A stretch of DNA of 64,000 nt from assembly GCA_025964795.1 (NCBI GenBank), contig JAOPYC010000137.1, positions 1 through 64,000 of the forward strand, given 5' to 3'. Positions 1-7,764 of this stretch are shown here, piece by piece. The stretch comes from Marmoricola sp. Its GTDB lineage: Bacteria; Actinomycetota; Actinomycetes; Propionibacteriales; Nocardioidaceae. The notes under the pieces are model-generated. The model had not been told where the DNA came from. It ran no database searches and was given only the letters and a program-made list of their open reading frames with translations. The first letter of the stretch is position 1, and every line of letters starts with the position of its first letter. The translations under genes were made by a program, and so were the position numbers.

Positions 1-194
1 AGGATGACCGCGGGCGCCTTGACCCCGGCGAGCAGCTCGCCGCCACCGGTCGCGACGATGAAGCCCAGGCTCGCGGCGAGGCTGTACGCCGGCGCCGTCG
101 ACGCGATGCCGACGACGATGCTGCCGAGCAGCCCGACGGCGCCGGGGCGCAGACCCTTGCTGTCCCGTTCGTGCCCCTGCTGAGTTGTGGTCAT
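1..194 (-). CDS. APC-family amino acid permease, N-terminal fragment
   Basis: The gene starts at an ATG read on the minus strand at 194-192 and runs off the left edge, so only about 64 residues are visible. After a short polar N-terminus (MTTTQQGHERDSKGLRPG) comes a hydrophobic helix with the sequence GSIVVGIASTAPAYSLAASL. The helix-breaking STAPAYS motif is typical of the first membrane segment of amino acid/polyamine/organocation (APC) transporters, where it forms part of the substrate site. The family call is fairly secure; the substrate cannot be told from this fragment. Confidence 0.7.
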   Translation of the reverse strand, partial: MTTTQQGHERDSKGLRPGAVGLLGSIVVGIASTAPAYSLAASLGFIVATGGGELLAGVKAPAVI

Positions 195-291
195 GCACCA
201 CCTCCGGTCCCCAGTCCCGAGATCGTTGCGATGACACTAGGTCGGCGCCGAGCCGTTTTCGAGGAGCGGCGATCGGCTGACCTGAGTGGGG

Positions 292-1230
292 TCAGCCCAG
301 CGACTCCCGGCCATGGGGGGTGAGCCAGCTGTCGCGATCGGGGCCCTTCGGGACGATGCCCGAGGGGTTCACCTCGCTCTGCACGATGTAGTAGTGCTGC
401 TTGATCTGGTCGAAGTCGATCGTCTCGCCGAAGCCGGGGGTCTGGAACAGGTCGCGGGCGTAGCCCCACAGGTGCGACATCTCGGTGAGCTTGTTGCGGT
501 TGCACTTGAAGTGGCCGTGGTAGACCGCGTCGAAGCGGGCCAGCGTCGTGAACAGGCGTACGTCGGCCTCGGTGATCGCCGACCCCATCAGGTAGCGCCG
601 ATCGGCCAACCGCTCCTCGAGCCAGTCCAGCGAGGCCCAGAGCCGGTCGTAGGCGTCGTCGTAGGCCTCCTGCGAGCCGGCGAACCCGCAGCGGTAGACG
701 CCGTTGTTCACCTCGGTGAACACCCGCTTCATCACGGCGTCCATCTCCTCGCGGATGTCGTCGGGCCACAGGTCGGGCGCGTCCGGGCGGTGAAACTCGC
801 GCCACTCGAAGAAGAAGTCGTGGGTGATCCACGGGAAGTCGTTGGTGACGACCTGGCCGGTCGGGACGTCGACCACCGCCGGCACGGTGATCCCCTTGGA
901 GTAGCCCGGGTCGCGCCTGAGGAAGGCCTCCTTGAGCCGCGGGATGCCCAGCACCGGGTCGACACCCTCCGGGTCGAGGTCGAAGGTCCAGCTGTCCTGG
1001 TCGTGCACCGGGCCGGCGAGGCCCATCGAGATGACGTCCTCGAGCCCGAGCAGGTTGCGCACGATGATCGTGCGGTTGGCCCACGGGCACGCCTTCGCGG
1101 CGATCAGCCGGTAGCGGCCCGGTTCGACCGGCCACTCCTCGCTCGTGCGCGTGATCCGGTCGGGCAGGTAGTCCATGTCCCGCTCGAAGGACTTGCCCTG
1201 TTCGACGTAGGTCGAGTCGCTTTCCACCAT
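292..1230 (-). CDS. Glutathionyl-hydroquinone reductase-like protein (GST superfamily, YqjG/ECM4 type)
   Basis: A 312-residue cytosolic protein. The N-terminal thioredoxin fold carries the CPWA catalytic motif, with the active cysteine at residue 48. The C-terminal helical GST domain is of Xi-class type, with the conserved [18 protein letters not shown] stretch and a YHGHFKCN segment, and the length is normal for the class. Known members reduce glutathionyl-(hydro)quinones. Actinobacteria mostly use mycothiol, so the natural thiol here may be mycothiol; that is an inference. It follows the aminotransferase gene on the same strand with a 38-bp gap and may be its own unit. An ATG at 1230 is the natural start. 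Confidence 0.85.
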   Translation of the reverse strand: MVESDSTYVEQGKSFERDMDYLPDRITRTSEEWPVEPGRYRLIAAKACPWANRTIIVRNLLGLEDVISMGLAGPVHDQDSWTFDLDPEGVDPVLGIPRLKEAFLRRDPGYSKGITVPAVVDVPTGQVVTNDFPWITHDFFFEWREFHRPDAPDLWPDDIREEMDAVMKRVFTEVNNGVYRCGFAGSQEAYDDAYDRLWASLDWLEERLADRRYLMGSAITEADVRLFTTLARFDAVYHGHFKCNRNKLTEMSHLWGYARDLFQTPGFGETIDFDQIKQHYYIVQSEVNPSGIVPKGPDRDSWLTPHGRESLG

Positions 1231-1268
1231 GGAGTCACTGTGCCCAGATGCGACAGTTTTCGACCACT

Positions 1269-2348
1269 TCAGCCGACCCAGTTGCCGGTGACGGCGAGCA
1301 GGACGTCGTTGGCCGCGGGCTCCCCGATGCTGACCCGCACGCCCTCGCCGGCGAAGGGACGCACGGTGATCCCTGCCTCCTCGGCGGCGGTCACGAACTC
1401 GGCGGTCCGGTCGCCGAGCGGCAGCCAGACGAAGTTGCCCTGCGCGTCCGGGATGCTCCAGCCCTGCTCGGCCAGGCCGCCGACCACGCGGTCGCGCTCG
1501 GCGACGAGCGCGTCGACGCGCTCGAGCAGCACCGCCTCCGCCGCCAGGCTGGCCACAGCCGCGGCCTGCGCGATCGTGGAGACGCCGAACGGGAGCGCGC
1601 AGGCGCGCACCGCAGCCGCTACCTCCGCGTGCGCGACGAGGTAGCCGACCCGGAAGCCGGCCAGTCCGTAGGCCTTGGCGAAGGTCCGCATCACCGCGAC
1701 GTTGGCGTGCTCCGCCTGCAGCGCGACGGCGTCGATCGGGTCGTCGGCGCGCACGAACTCCCGGTAGGCCTCGTCGACCACGACCAGCACCCCGTCAGGG
1801 ATCTCGGCCACGAAATCGCGCAGGTCCGCGTCGCTGACCGAGGGGCCGGTCGGGTTGTTCGGCGTGCAGACGATGACCACCTTGGTCCGCTCGGTGACCG
1901 CGGCCGCCATCGCATCGAGGTCGTGCCGACCGTCCTTGCCCACGGGCACCTGGACGGACACCGCGCCGGTCGCGGACACCGCGATCGGGTAGGCCTCGAA
2001 GGACCGCCACGCGTAGACGACCTCGTCGCCGGGATCGCAGAACGCCTGCAGCAGGTGGTAGAGCACGGCCACCGACCCGGTGCCCGCAGCGAGCTGCTCC
2101 CGCGGTACGCCGAGCCGGCCGGCGAGCGCGTCGTAGAGCGCGCTGTTGCCCATGTCGGGATAGCGGTTCATCTGCGCCACCGCGGCCTCGGCGGCCTCGA
2201 CCACCCCGGGTAGCGGCGGGAACGGGTTCTCGTTGGAGGACAGCTTGTAGACCTGCTGGCCGGGCCGAGGCGCGGGCGGCTTGCCGGCGACGTACGTCGG
2301 GATGGCGGCGACCGTGGCCCGCGGGGCCGGAGGGTTCTGGGAGCTCAC
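1269..2348 (-). CDS. Aromatic / histidinol-phosphate aminotransferase (HisC/Pat family)
   Basis: A 359-residue class I/II PLP-dependent aminotransferase. Visible motifs are SSNENPFPP near residue 37, the CTPNNPTGP signature at 161-169, VDEAYREF at 191-198 and the PLP-binding lysine at about residue 225 in TFAKAYGLAGFRVGY. The family transfers the amino group between histidinol phosphate or aromatic amino acids and 2-oxoglutarate. Because the gene lies outside a his operon and beside a DDAH-like gene, the aromatic (Pat-like) role is more likely than histidine biosynthesis, though sequence alone does not settle this. The GTG start at 2348 lies 9 bp after the upstream amidinohydrolase stop, so the two are probably co-transcribed. 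Confidence 0.85.
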   Translation of the reverse strand: MSSQNPPAPRATVAAIPTYVAGKPPAPRPGQQVYKLSSNENPFPPLPGVVEAAEAAVAQMNRYPDMGNSALYDALAGRLGVPREQLAAGTGSVAVLYHLLQAFCDPGDEVVYAWRSFEAYPIAVSATGAVSVQVPVGKDGRHDLDAMAAAVTERTKVVIVCTPNNPTGPSVSDADLRDFVAEIPDGVLVVVDEAYREFVRADDPIDAVALQAEHANVAVMRTFAKAYGLAGFRVGYLVAHAEVAAAVRACALPFGVSTIAQAAAVASLAAEAVLLERVDALVAERDRVVGGLAEQGWSIPDAQGNFVWLPLGDRTAEFVTAAEEAGITVRPFAGEGVRVSIGEPAANDVLLAVTGNWVG

Positions 2349-2357
2349 CCGGTCAGG

Positions 2358-3245
2358 CTATGCGGGCAGGGTGACGCGGCCACCCGCGACGGGGACCAGG
2401 TCGCGGCCGAGGCGTACGTCGAGCGGGTTGGTCAGGCAGCGGATCGCCCCACCGCCCTTGAGGAACTCACCGACCTCCACCACCACGACGTCGAAGCCCC
2501 ACTCCTCGAGCTGCTCGCGCACCCGGTCCGGGCAGGCCGGCATCACGACGGTGCGGCCGAGCACGATCGAGTTGGCGCAGAAGGTCAGCGCCTCCTCCTC
2601 GGTGAGCACGAGCGGGTCCGGCACGAGGGCGAGCAGCGCGGCCGCCGAGGCGTCGTCGTACGCCGCCGGGCAGACCATGGCACGGGTCTCGTCGAGGGGG
2701 CAGAACCCGAGGTCCATGTGGTACATCCCGGGGTGCGTGATCCGGAACCCGCGGACGCTCACCCCGAGGTCGCCGGCGAGGTGCTTGAGCGCGAGCTCCT
2801 CGGTGCGCGGTCCGTAGCCGACGATCAGCTCACCGCGCCAGGCGAAGGCGTCGCCGGCCTCGAAGTGCGCGCCGACGCCGTCGCGACCCACCGAGCGGCT
2901 GCTGAAGCCGTGCTCGGCGAACCACTGGTCGGCGGCGGGCGTCTCCATCCGGCGCTGGGCGTAGCGCATGTGCGAGAGCACCACCTGCGGGCTGTCGCCC
3001 GCCAGGGCCAGGCCGAGGTTCATCGCGTAGACCATGTCGGGCGCCTCGGGCAGCTGCGGCAGCACCCGCACGGAGCCGCCGGCCGCCTCGATCGCGGCGA
3101 TGATCGCCAGCCACTCCGACCGCGTGCGCAGCGGGTCCGGCTGGTCGTCGAGGTGCATGAACGGGTTGATCGAGTAGTCCACGCGGAAGTGGTCGGGCTC
3201 GACCATCAGGTACTCGTGACCCCACTGAAGCTCGGTGCTGCTCAT
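2358..3245 (-). CDS. Dimethylarginine dimethylaminohydrolase-like amidinohydrolase
   Basis: A 295-residue member of the amidinotransferase/guanidine-modifying superfamily. The catalytic histidine lies in HPGMYHMDLG (about residue 176) and the nucleophilic cysteine in GGGAIRCLTNPLD (about residue 270). An acidic HFEAGD segment at 128-132 fits the substrate-guanidinium site. DDAH hydrolyses methylated arginines to citrulline and methylamines; related enzymes hydrolyse arginine or ornithine derivatives, so the exact substrate is open. A GGGAGGG ribosome site precedes the ATG at 3245. The gene is divergent from a GntR/FadR regulator whose predicted operators lie in the shared upstream region, so repression lifted by a small ligand is likely. 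Confidence 0.82.
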   Translation of the reverse strand: MSSTELQWGHEYLMVEPDHFRVDYSINPFMHLDDQPDPLRTRSEWLAIIAAIEAAGGSVRVLPQLPEAPDMVYAMNLGLALAGDSPQVVLSHMRYAQRRMETPAADQWFAEHGFSSRSVGRDGVGAHFEAGDAFAWRGELIVGYGPRTEELALKHLAGDLGVSVRGFRITHPGMYHMDLGFCPLDETRAMVCPAAYDDASAAALLALVPDPLVLTEEEALTFCANSIVLGRTVVMPACPDRVREQLEEWGFDVVVVEVGEFLKGGGAIRCLTNPLDVRLGRDLVPVAGGRVTLPA

Positions 3246-3347
3246 CGGTGCCCTCCCTCGGACCAGTGGCTCGTGGTGCGACCTGTGTAGGCACGGGTCG
3301 TTTCGGAGCTGTTTCGTGCGTGCGCATGTCGTGTGACGGACATTGCC

Positions 3348-3364
3348 GGATTGTCGGACAATCC
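3348..3364. promoter_or_regulatory. Predicted GntR/FadR-type operator, copy 1
   Basis: A perfect inverted repeat, GGATTGTC-G-GACAATCC, with 8-bp arms around one central base. Its core TTGTCGGACAA fits the consensus of FCD-class GntR regulators (TnGTnnnACnA). It lies in the gap between the divergent DDAH-like gene and the GntR gene, 50 bp centre-to-centre from a second copy. Binding by the adjacent regulator is inferred. Confidence 0.75.
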
Positions 3365-3400
3365 CAAGTGTGCGTCATGGCGGGTGCGAAATGCAAAGAG

Positions 3401-3411
3401 TTGTCGGACAA
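3401..3411. promoter_or_regulatory. Predicted GntR/FadR-type operator, copy 2
   Basis: A second perfect copy of TTGTCGGACAA, with 5-bp arms, ending 10 bp before the chosen start of the GntR gene. This position would block the regulator's own transcription start or ribosome access, so it suggests autorepression. The 50-bp spacing to copy 1 is close to five helical turns and would allow cooperative binding. Confidence 0.72.
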
Positions 3412-3421
3412 TCAGACGGTC

Positions 3422-4132
3422 ATGACCGACACACCGCTTGCGGGCCCCTTCGCGACGCTCAGCCTGGAACCTCTCTCGACCGTGGACCGGGTCGCCGAGG
3501 AGCTGCGGCGCTCGCTGTTCGAGGGCGAGGTGGACCCCGGCACCCCGCTGCGCGAGGTGGCCCTCGCTGCGGCGCTTGGCGTCTCCCGGTCCACGGTGCG
3601 CGAGGCCCTCGGCATGCTGGTCGCCGAGGGGCTGGCCGACCGGGTCGCCAACAAGGGCACCCAGGTACGGCGGCTCGATCCCGAGCAGGTGCGCGACGTC
3701 TGCCAGGCCCGGATGGTGATCGAGACCGCCGGCGTACGACGCTGGAACGAGGCCGACGACCCGCTGCGCGACGACGTACGCCGGGCCCTGCAGGCCTTCT
3801 CCGACCTCACCGACACCGACTACACGCCCGCGGAGTTCACCGCCGCCCACCTGGACATCCATCGCGCCCTGTCCGCGCTGACCAGGTCGGAGCGGCTGGT
3901 GGCGGTCGCCGAGTCCCTGTACGCCGAGGTGCGGCTGGCGCTCGCCCACGTCGACAAGGTCCGCGGAAACGCGCTCGAACAGGTGCACTCCCACGCCGAA
4001 CTCCTCTCCTTGCTGGAGAAGAGCGACCTCGACGCCGCTGCGGACGAGCTCGCGCACCATCTCAGTGGCGCGGAAACCTCCATGCTCGAAGCCATCACCC
4101 GGCCCGAGCCGCCCACTACGCTGACCCGATGA
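3422..4132 (+). CDS. GntR-family transcriptional regulator (FadR/FCD subfamily)
   Basis: A 236-residue regulator with an N-terminal winged helix (about residues 17-82; LREVALAAALGVSRSTVREAL is the recognition region) and a C-terminal all-helical FCD ligand domain (about 90-220). Conserved acidic and histidine positions occur in FTAAHLDIHRAL and EQVHSHAELL and may bind metal. I chose the ATG at 3422 because the HTH then begins at the usual distance; an in-frame ATG at 3377 is possible but overlaps less well. It is divergent from the DDAH-like gene, and two operators lie between them. Its stop overlaps the next gene in an ATGA, so transcription may run on into the downstream cluster. Confidence 0.87.
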   Translation: MTDTPLAGPFATLSLEPLSTVDRVAEELRRSLFEGEVDPGTPLREVALAAALGVSRSTVREALGMLVAEGLADRVANKGTQVRRLDPEQVRDVCQARMVIETAGVRRWNEADDPLRDDVRRALQAFSDLTDTDYTPAEFTAAHLDIHRALSALTRSERLVAVAESLYAEVRLALAHVDKVRGNALEQVHSHAELLSLLEKSDLDAAADELAHHLSGAETSMLEAITRPEPPTTLTR

Positions 4133-4509
4133 AGTTCCTCACCTGGCTCGTCGTCAACGCCTTGGCCCTCGGGGCGGCCGCCTGGCTCCTCGACGGCATC
4201 ACCGTGACCGGAACCAGCGACACCGACACGGTCCTGACGCTGCTGGTCGTGGGCGCGATCTTCGGCCTGATCACCTCCTTCGTGCGTCCGGTCGTCCGGC
4301 TGCTCTCGCTGCCGCTGATCGTGCTCACCCTCGGGCTGATGCTGCTCGTGATCAACGCGCTGATGCTGCTGCTCACCAGCGCCATCGCCGACGGCGTCGA
4401 CCTCGGGTTCCACGTCGACGGCTTCTGGACCGCCCTGTGGGGGTCCATCGTGATCTCCATCGCCTCGATCATCCTCGAGGCGATCTTTCCCCACCCCGAG
4501 AGCCGCTGA
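4129..4509 (+). CDS. Small 4-TM holin-like membrane protein (mycobacterial 4TM phage holin superfamily)
   Basis: A 126-residue, very hydrophobic protein with about four membrane segments, roughly residues 3-20, 34-54, 58-85 and 100-120. The TSFVRPVVRLLSLPLIVLTLG stretch, with its FxRPxxxxLxLPL pattern, is characteristic of the PF04020-type family. Members are widespread in actinobacterial chromosomes and the holin label is historical; the cellular role is unknown. It overlaps the GntR stop by 4 bp and ends 12 bp before telA, so it sits at the head of the long coupled gene run. Confidence 0.8.
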   Translation: MKFLTWLVVNALALGAAAWLLDGITVTGTSDTDTVLTLLVVGAIFGLITSFVRPVVRLLSLPLIVLTLGLMLLVINALMLLLTSAIADGVDLGFHVDGFWTALWGSIVISIASIILEAIFPHPESR

Positions 4510-4521
4510 GGGAGCCGAACC

Positions 4522-5748
4522 ATGACCGATGCACAGCAACCTGCCCCGCTGGCACCCCCGGCGGCCGCCGAGTCGTCCCTCACCCTGACCGCCCCCACCC
4601 CACCTCAGGCCGTGGCCGCGACCGCCGCCCCGAAGATGGCCCCGGCCGTGGAGGCGGCGGCGCTGCCGGGTCTCGACGCCAAGGTGGACGGCTACCTCGC
4701 CTCACTGATGACCGCCCAGCCGCGGTCCCCGGAGTTCACCGCCAAGGCCACCGACGTCCGCACCATGGGCGACAGCGACATCCGCCAGGCCGCCGAGACC
4801 TCCAACCGGCTGCTCAAGTCACCGGTCAAGGCCCTCCAGGAAGGCGGGCTCTCCGAGGGGTCGAAGGTCGGCTCCACGCTGCTCGAGCTGCGCCGCACGG
4901 TCGAGGACCTCGACCCCAAGGAGGCGACCGGCGCCAAGAAGCTGCTCGGGATGATCCCCTTCGGCGACCGGGTCACCGACTACTTCCGCAGGTACGAGTC
5001 CGCGGAGAAGCACCTCGACGGCATCCTGCACGCGCTGCGCGAGGGCCAGGACGAGCTGGGCAAGGACAACGCTGCGCTCAACCTGGAGAAGCAGCTGCTC
5101 TGGGACGCGATGGCCCGGCTCAACCAGTACGTCTACGTCGCCGAGCGCCTCGACGCCCGCCTGGCCGCCGGCATCACCGACCTGGAGGCCACCGACCCCG
5201 AGCGGGCCAAGGCCCTGCGCGACGACGTCTTGTTCTACGTGCGCCAGAAGCACCAGGACCTGCTCACCCAGCTCGCGGTCTCGATCCAGAACTACCTGGC
5301 CATCGACATCGTGATCAAGAACAACATCGAGCTGGTCAAGGGTGTGGACCGCGCCTCGACGACCACCATCTCCGCCCTGCGTACGGCGGTCATCGTCGCC
5401 CAGGCCCTCGGCAACCAGAAGCTGGTGCTCGACCAGATCACGGCGCTGAACGCCACCACCTCCGGGATGATCGAGCGCACCAGCGAGATGCTCCGCGACA
5501 ACTCCGTGCGGATCCAGGAGCAGGCCGCCTCCGCGACCGTGGGGCTGCCCCAGCTGCAGGCGGCGTTCGCCAACATCTACGCCACGATGGACGCGATCGA
5601 CACCTTCAAGGTGCAGGCACTGGACACCATGGCGGCCACCATCGGCACCCTCGAGACCGAGGTCACCAAGTCCCGCGACTACCTCGCGCGCGTCGAGCGC
5701 CAGGACCAGCAGGTGGCGCACGGGTCGCTCGACCTCAGCAAGGGATAG
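4522..5748 (+). CDS. telA: TelA-family (toxic anion resistance) protein
   Basis: A 408-residue soluble, largely alpha-helical protein. The Ala/Pro-rich first 50 residues are a linker. The rest matches the TelA/KlaA pattern: GDSDIRQAAETSNRLLKSP near 75, LLGMIPFGDRVTDYFRRYESAEKHLDGIL near 140, and the C-terminal helix region with IEQNIELVKGVD-like sequence and repeated QLQAAF segments. TelA proteins were named for tellurite resistance but are generally part of membrane-stress and Ter-linked signalling loci. Here the gene opens a coupled run leading to GlnX, GlnH and PknG, which argues for a signalling role rather than simple metal resistance. A GGAG site lies just before the ATG. Confidence 0.85.
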   Translation: MTDAQQPAPLAPPAAAESSLTLTAPTPPQAVAATAAPKMAPAVEAAALPGLDAKVDGYLASLMTAQPRSPEFTAKATDVRTMGDSDIRQAAETSNRLLKSPVKALQEGGLSEGSKVGSTLLELRRTVEDLDPKEATGAKKLLGMIPFGDRVTDYFRRYESAEKHLDGILHALREGQDELGKDNAALNLEKQLLWDAMARLNQYVYVAERLDARLAAGITDLEATDPERAKALRDDVLFYVRQKHQDLLTQLAVSIQNYLAIDIVIKNNIELVKGVDRASTTTISALRTAVIVAQALGNQKLVLDQITALNATTSGMIERTSEMLRDNSVRIQEQAASATVGLPQLQAAFANIYATMDAIDTFKVQALDTMAATIGTLETEVTKSRDYLARVERQDQQVAHGSLDLSKG

Positions 5749-5755
5749 TGGGTCC

Positions 5756-6361
5756 ATGTCGGGTGGTTTCTTCGGCCGCCTCTTCGGCCGCGGTGAGCAG
5801 GAGCAGCACGCCGCCGCGTCCGCCGTGCCCACGAGCGACGACCTGCTCGCGGCCCTGGCGCGGGTCGAGGAGATGGTCACCGCGGGCGCGGTGCCGGCCC
5901 CCGTCGCCTCCCGCGTACGCCGTGTGGACCGCGTCGTCCGCGACACGATCCCGCGGCTGGCCCACCTCGGCGCGGGAAGCCCACAGGCCTACTCGGTGAT
6001 GGCCACGGCGACGGACTACCTGCCCGAGGCCGTGGGCGGTTACCTCCGGCTCCCCCGCCAGTTCGCGGACAGCCGCCCGGTCGACCACGGCAAGTCCTCG
6101 CTGATGGTCCTCATCGACCAGCTCGACCTCCTGGCCTCGACCATGGACAAGGTGTTCGACGCGGTGTGCCGCGACGACGCCGCGGCCCTCGTGGCCCACG
6201 GCCGGTTCCTCCAGGAGAAGTTCGGAGCGACGTCGTCTGGGGGCTCGTTGGACGTGGGGGCGAGCCCGCTCCCCCCGATGCCGGGCTCGGCTGCCTCGGG
6301 TGGCGAGCCCGACGGGGGCGACCTGCGCCTGCAACCGCCCGCGGGACGGGACGCGTCGTGA
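5756..6361 (+). CDS. Hypothetical 201-aa TelA-partner protein
   Basis: I do not recognise the family with confidence. The protein starts with a short amphipathic stretch (MSGGFFGRLFGRG) that could touch the membrane. A predicted helical core follows (about residues 25-155), then a disordered Gly/Pro/Ser-rich tail. It lies 7 bp after telA and overlaps the AAA ATPase gene by 4 bp (GTGA). In Firmicutes TelA is paired with an XpaC-type helical protein; this gene occupies the same position and may be a functional counterpart, but I see no clear sequence signature to prove it. A role within the telA-pknG assembly is inferred from the tight coupling. Confidence 0.6.
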   Translation: MSGGFFGRLFGRGEQEQHAAASAVPTSDDLLAALARVEEMVTAGAVPAPVASRVRRVDRVVRDTIPRLAHLGAGSPQAYSVMATATDYLPEAVGGYLRLPRQFADSRPVDHGKSSLMVLIDQLDLLASTMDKVFDAVCRDDAAALVAHGRFLQEKFGATSSGGSLDVGASPLPPMPGSAASGGEPDGGDLRLQPPAGRDAS

Positions 6362-7764
6362 GCGACGGCAGCCGGCACACGGGGCCACGCCCCACCGGGA
6401 CGCTCACGCTGGCAGAGGCAGTCGACGACCTCGAACGGATCGCGGCCAGTGCGAGCGTCGACCCGCAGGCGGCGCGGCGTGAGGGCCTGGCGCTGGCCGC
6501 GGCCGTCGCTGAGTCCGCGCCCCGGGCCGCGGCCGACTGGACCGACACGGTGGGCCCGGGCGCCACCACCCAGGACTTCTTCGACGCCGCCAGCCGCGGC
6601 CGGCGCTGGCGCGACTCACCCACCGCGACCCTGAGCTCCCTGGGCGCCCAGGGGTCGCCGTACGCCCCGGAGTACGCCCGGGCCCTCGCCGAGGTGGCCT
6701 CGGCGGCCTGCCTGCTCGGGGAGCCCACCATGCGCGTGGTCGGCAACGCCTCCGTCGCCGCCGCGGCCCAGCTGGCGGCCGGCGGAGTCCCGGTCCCCTC
6801 CACACCGGCCGCCGTCCCCGACAGCACCGACCCGGCCAGCCCCGCGCCGGTCGCGGCGGCCGCGGCCGAGACGCCCCCGGCGCCGGCGCCGAAGGTCCCG
6901 CAGAAGTCCCTCGACGAGCTGCTGGCCGAGCTCGACGCCCTGATCGGCCTGGAGCGGGTGAAGCGCGAGGTCCATCGCCAGGTAGCGCTGCTGCGGGTCG
7001 AGCGGCTGCGCGGCGAGGCCGGGCTGAAGAGTCCCACGATGACTCGGCACCTGGTTTTCACCGGCAACCCCGGCACCGGCAAGACCACCGTGGCCCGGTT
7101 GGTCGCTGGCATCTACCACGCGCTCGACCTGCTCTCCCAGGGTCAGCTGGTCGAGGTGGACCGCTCCGAGCTGGTGGCCGGCTACCTCGGGCAGACGGCG
7201 ACCAAGACCGCCGACGTGGTGGCCTCCGCGGCCGGCGGCGTGCTCTTCATCGACGAGGCCTACAGCCTGACCGGGATCGGCAGCAGCGGCGACCAGTACG
7301 GCCAGGAGGCCGTCGACACCCTGGTCAAGGAGATGGAGGACCGGCGCGACGACCTGGTCGTCATCGTGGCCGGCTACCCCGCCCCGATGCAGGCCTTCAT
7401 CGCCGCCAACCCTGGGCTGGCCAGCCGGTTCCGGACCACCATCGAGTTCGAGGACTACACCGACGAGGAGCTGGTGGCGATCCTGGAGCAGCTCGCCGCC
7501 GGCGCCGACTACGAGGTCCTTCCCGAGGCCGTGGAGCGGTTCCGCGAGGTGCTGGGCCACACCCCGCGCGGGGACGGCTTCGGCAACGGGCGGTTCGCCC
7601 GCAACGCGCTCGAGGCCGCGATCGGGCACCACGCCTGGCGGCTGCAGGAGGTCGAGGCCCCCACCCTCGACCAGCTGCGACAGCTGGTGGCCACGGACTT
7701 CGACGAGGAACCGGCCACCGCCGCCGTCGTCGAGCCGGCCCCGGTGTCGGGGCGCGCGCCGTGA
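6358..7764 (+). CDS. AAA+ ATPase of the SpoVK/CbbX type
   Basis: A 468-residue protein. The N-terminal third (1-175) is helical and ends in an Ala/Pro-rich linker. The C-terminal AAA+ module (about 190-450) starts with LDELLAELDALIGLERVKREV, has Walker A GNPGTGKTT and Walker B GVLFIDEAYSL, then the sensor region and LASRFRTTIEF. This is the CbbX/SpoVK/EccA-like clade, which remodels protein complexes as hexamers. The GTG start at 6358 overlaps the preceding stop, and the gene's own stop overlaps glnX. The target is probably another member of the cluster; that is inference from position. Confidence 0.85.
   Translation: MSDGSRHTGPRPTGTLTLAEAVDDLERIAASASVDPQAARREGLALAAAVAESAPRAAADWTDTVGPGATTQDFFDAASRGRRWRDSPTATLSSLGAQGSPYAPEYARALAEVASAACLLGEPTMRVVGNASVAAAAQLAAGGVPVPSTPAAVPDSTDPASPAPVAAAAAETPPAPAPKVPQKSLDELLAELDALIGLERVKREVHRQVALLRVERLRGEAGLKSPTMTRHLVFTGNPGTGKTTVARLVAGIYHALDLLSQGQLVEVDRSELVAGYLGQTATKTADVVASAAGGVLFIDEAYSLTGIGSSGDQYGQEAVDTLVKEMEDRRDDLVVIVAGYPAPMQAFIAANPGLASRFRTTIEFEDYTDEELVAILEQLAAGADYEVLPEAVERFREVLGHTPRGDGFGNGRFARNALEAAIGHHAWRLQEVEAPTLDQLRQLVATDFDEEPATAAVVEPAPVSGRAP

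Noticed and set aside
191-1135. Long antisense or alternative-frame open frames, here and throughout the window
   Set aside because: They are rich in Arg, Pro, Ala and Gly, match no families, and mirror the codon bias of the genes on the other frame or strand.
4522-5748. Reading the telA gene as evidence for a tellurite-resistance island
   Set aside because: No terB, terC, terD or tehB gene is present, and the gene is coupled to GlnX/GlnH/PknG. The name is historical, and the context points to signalling.
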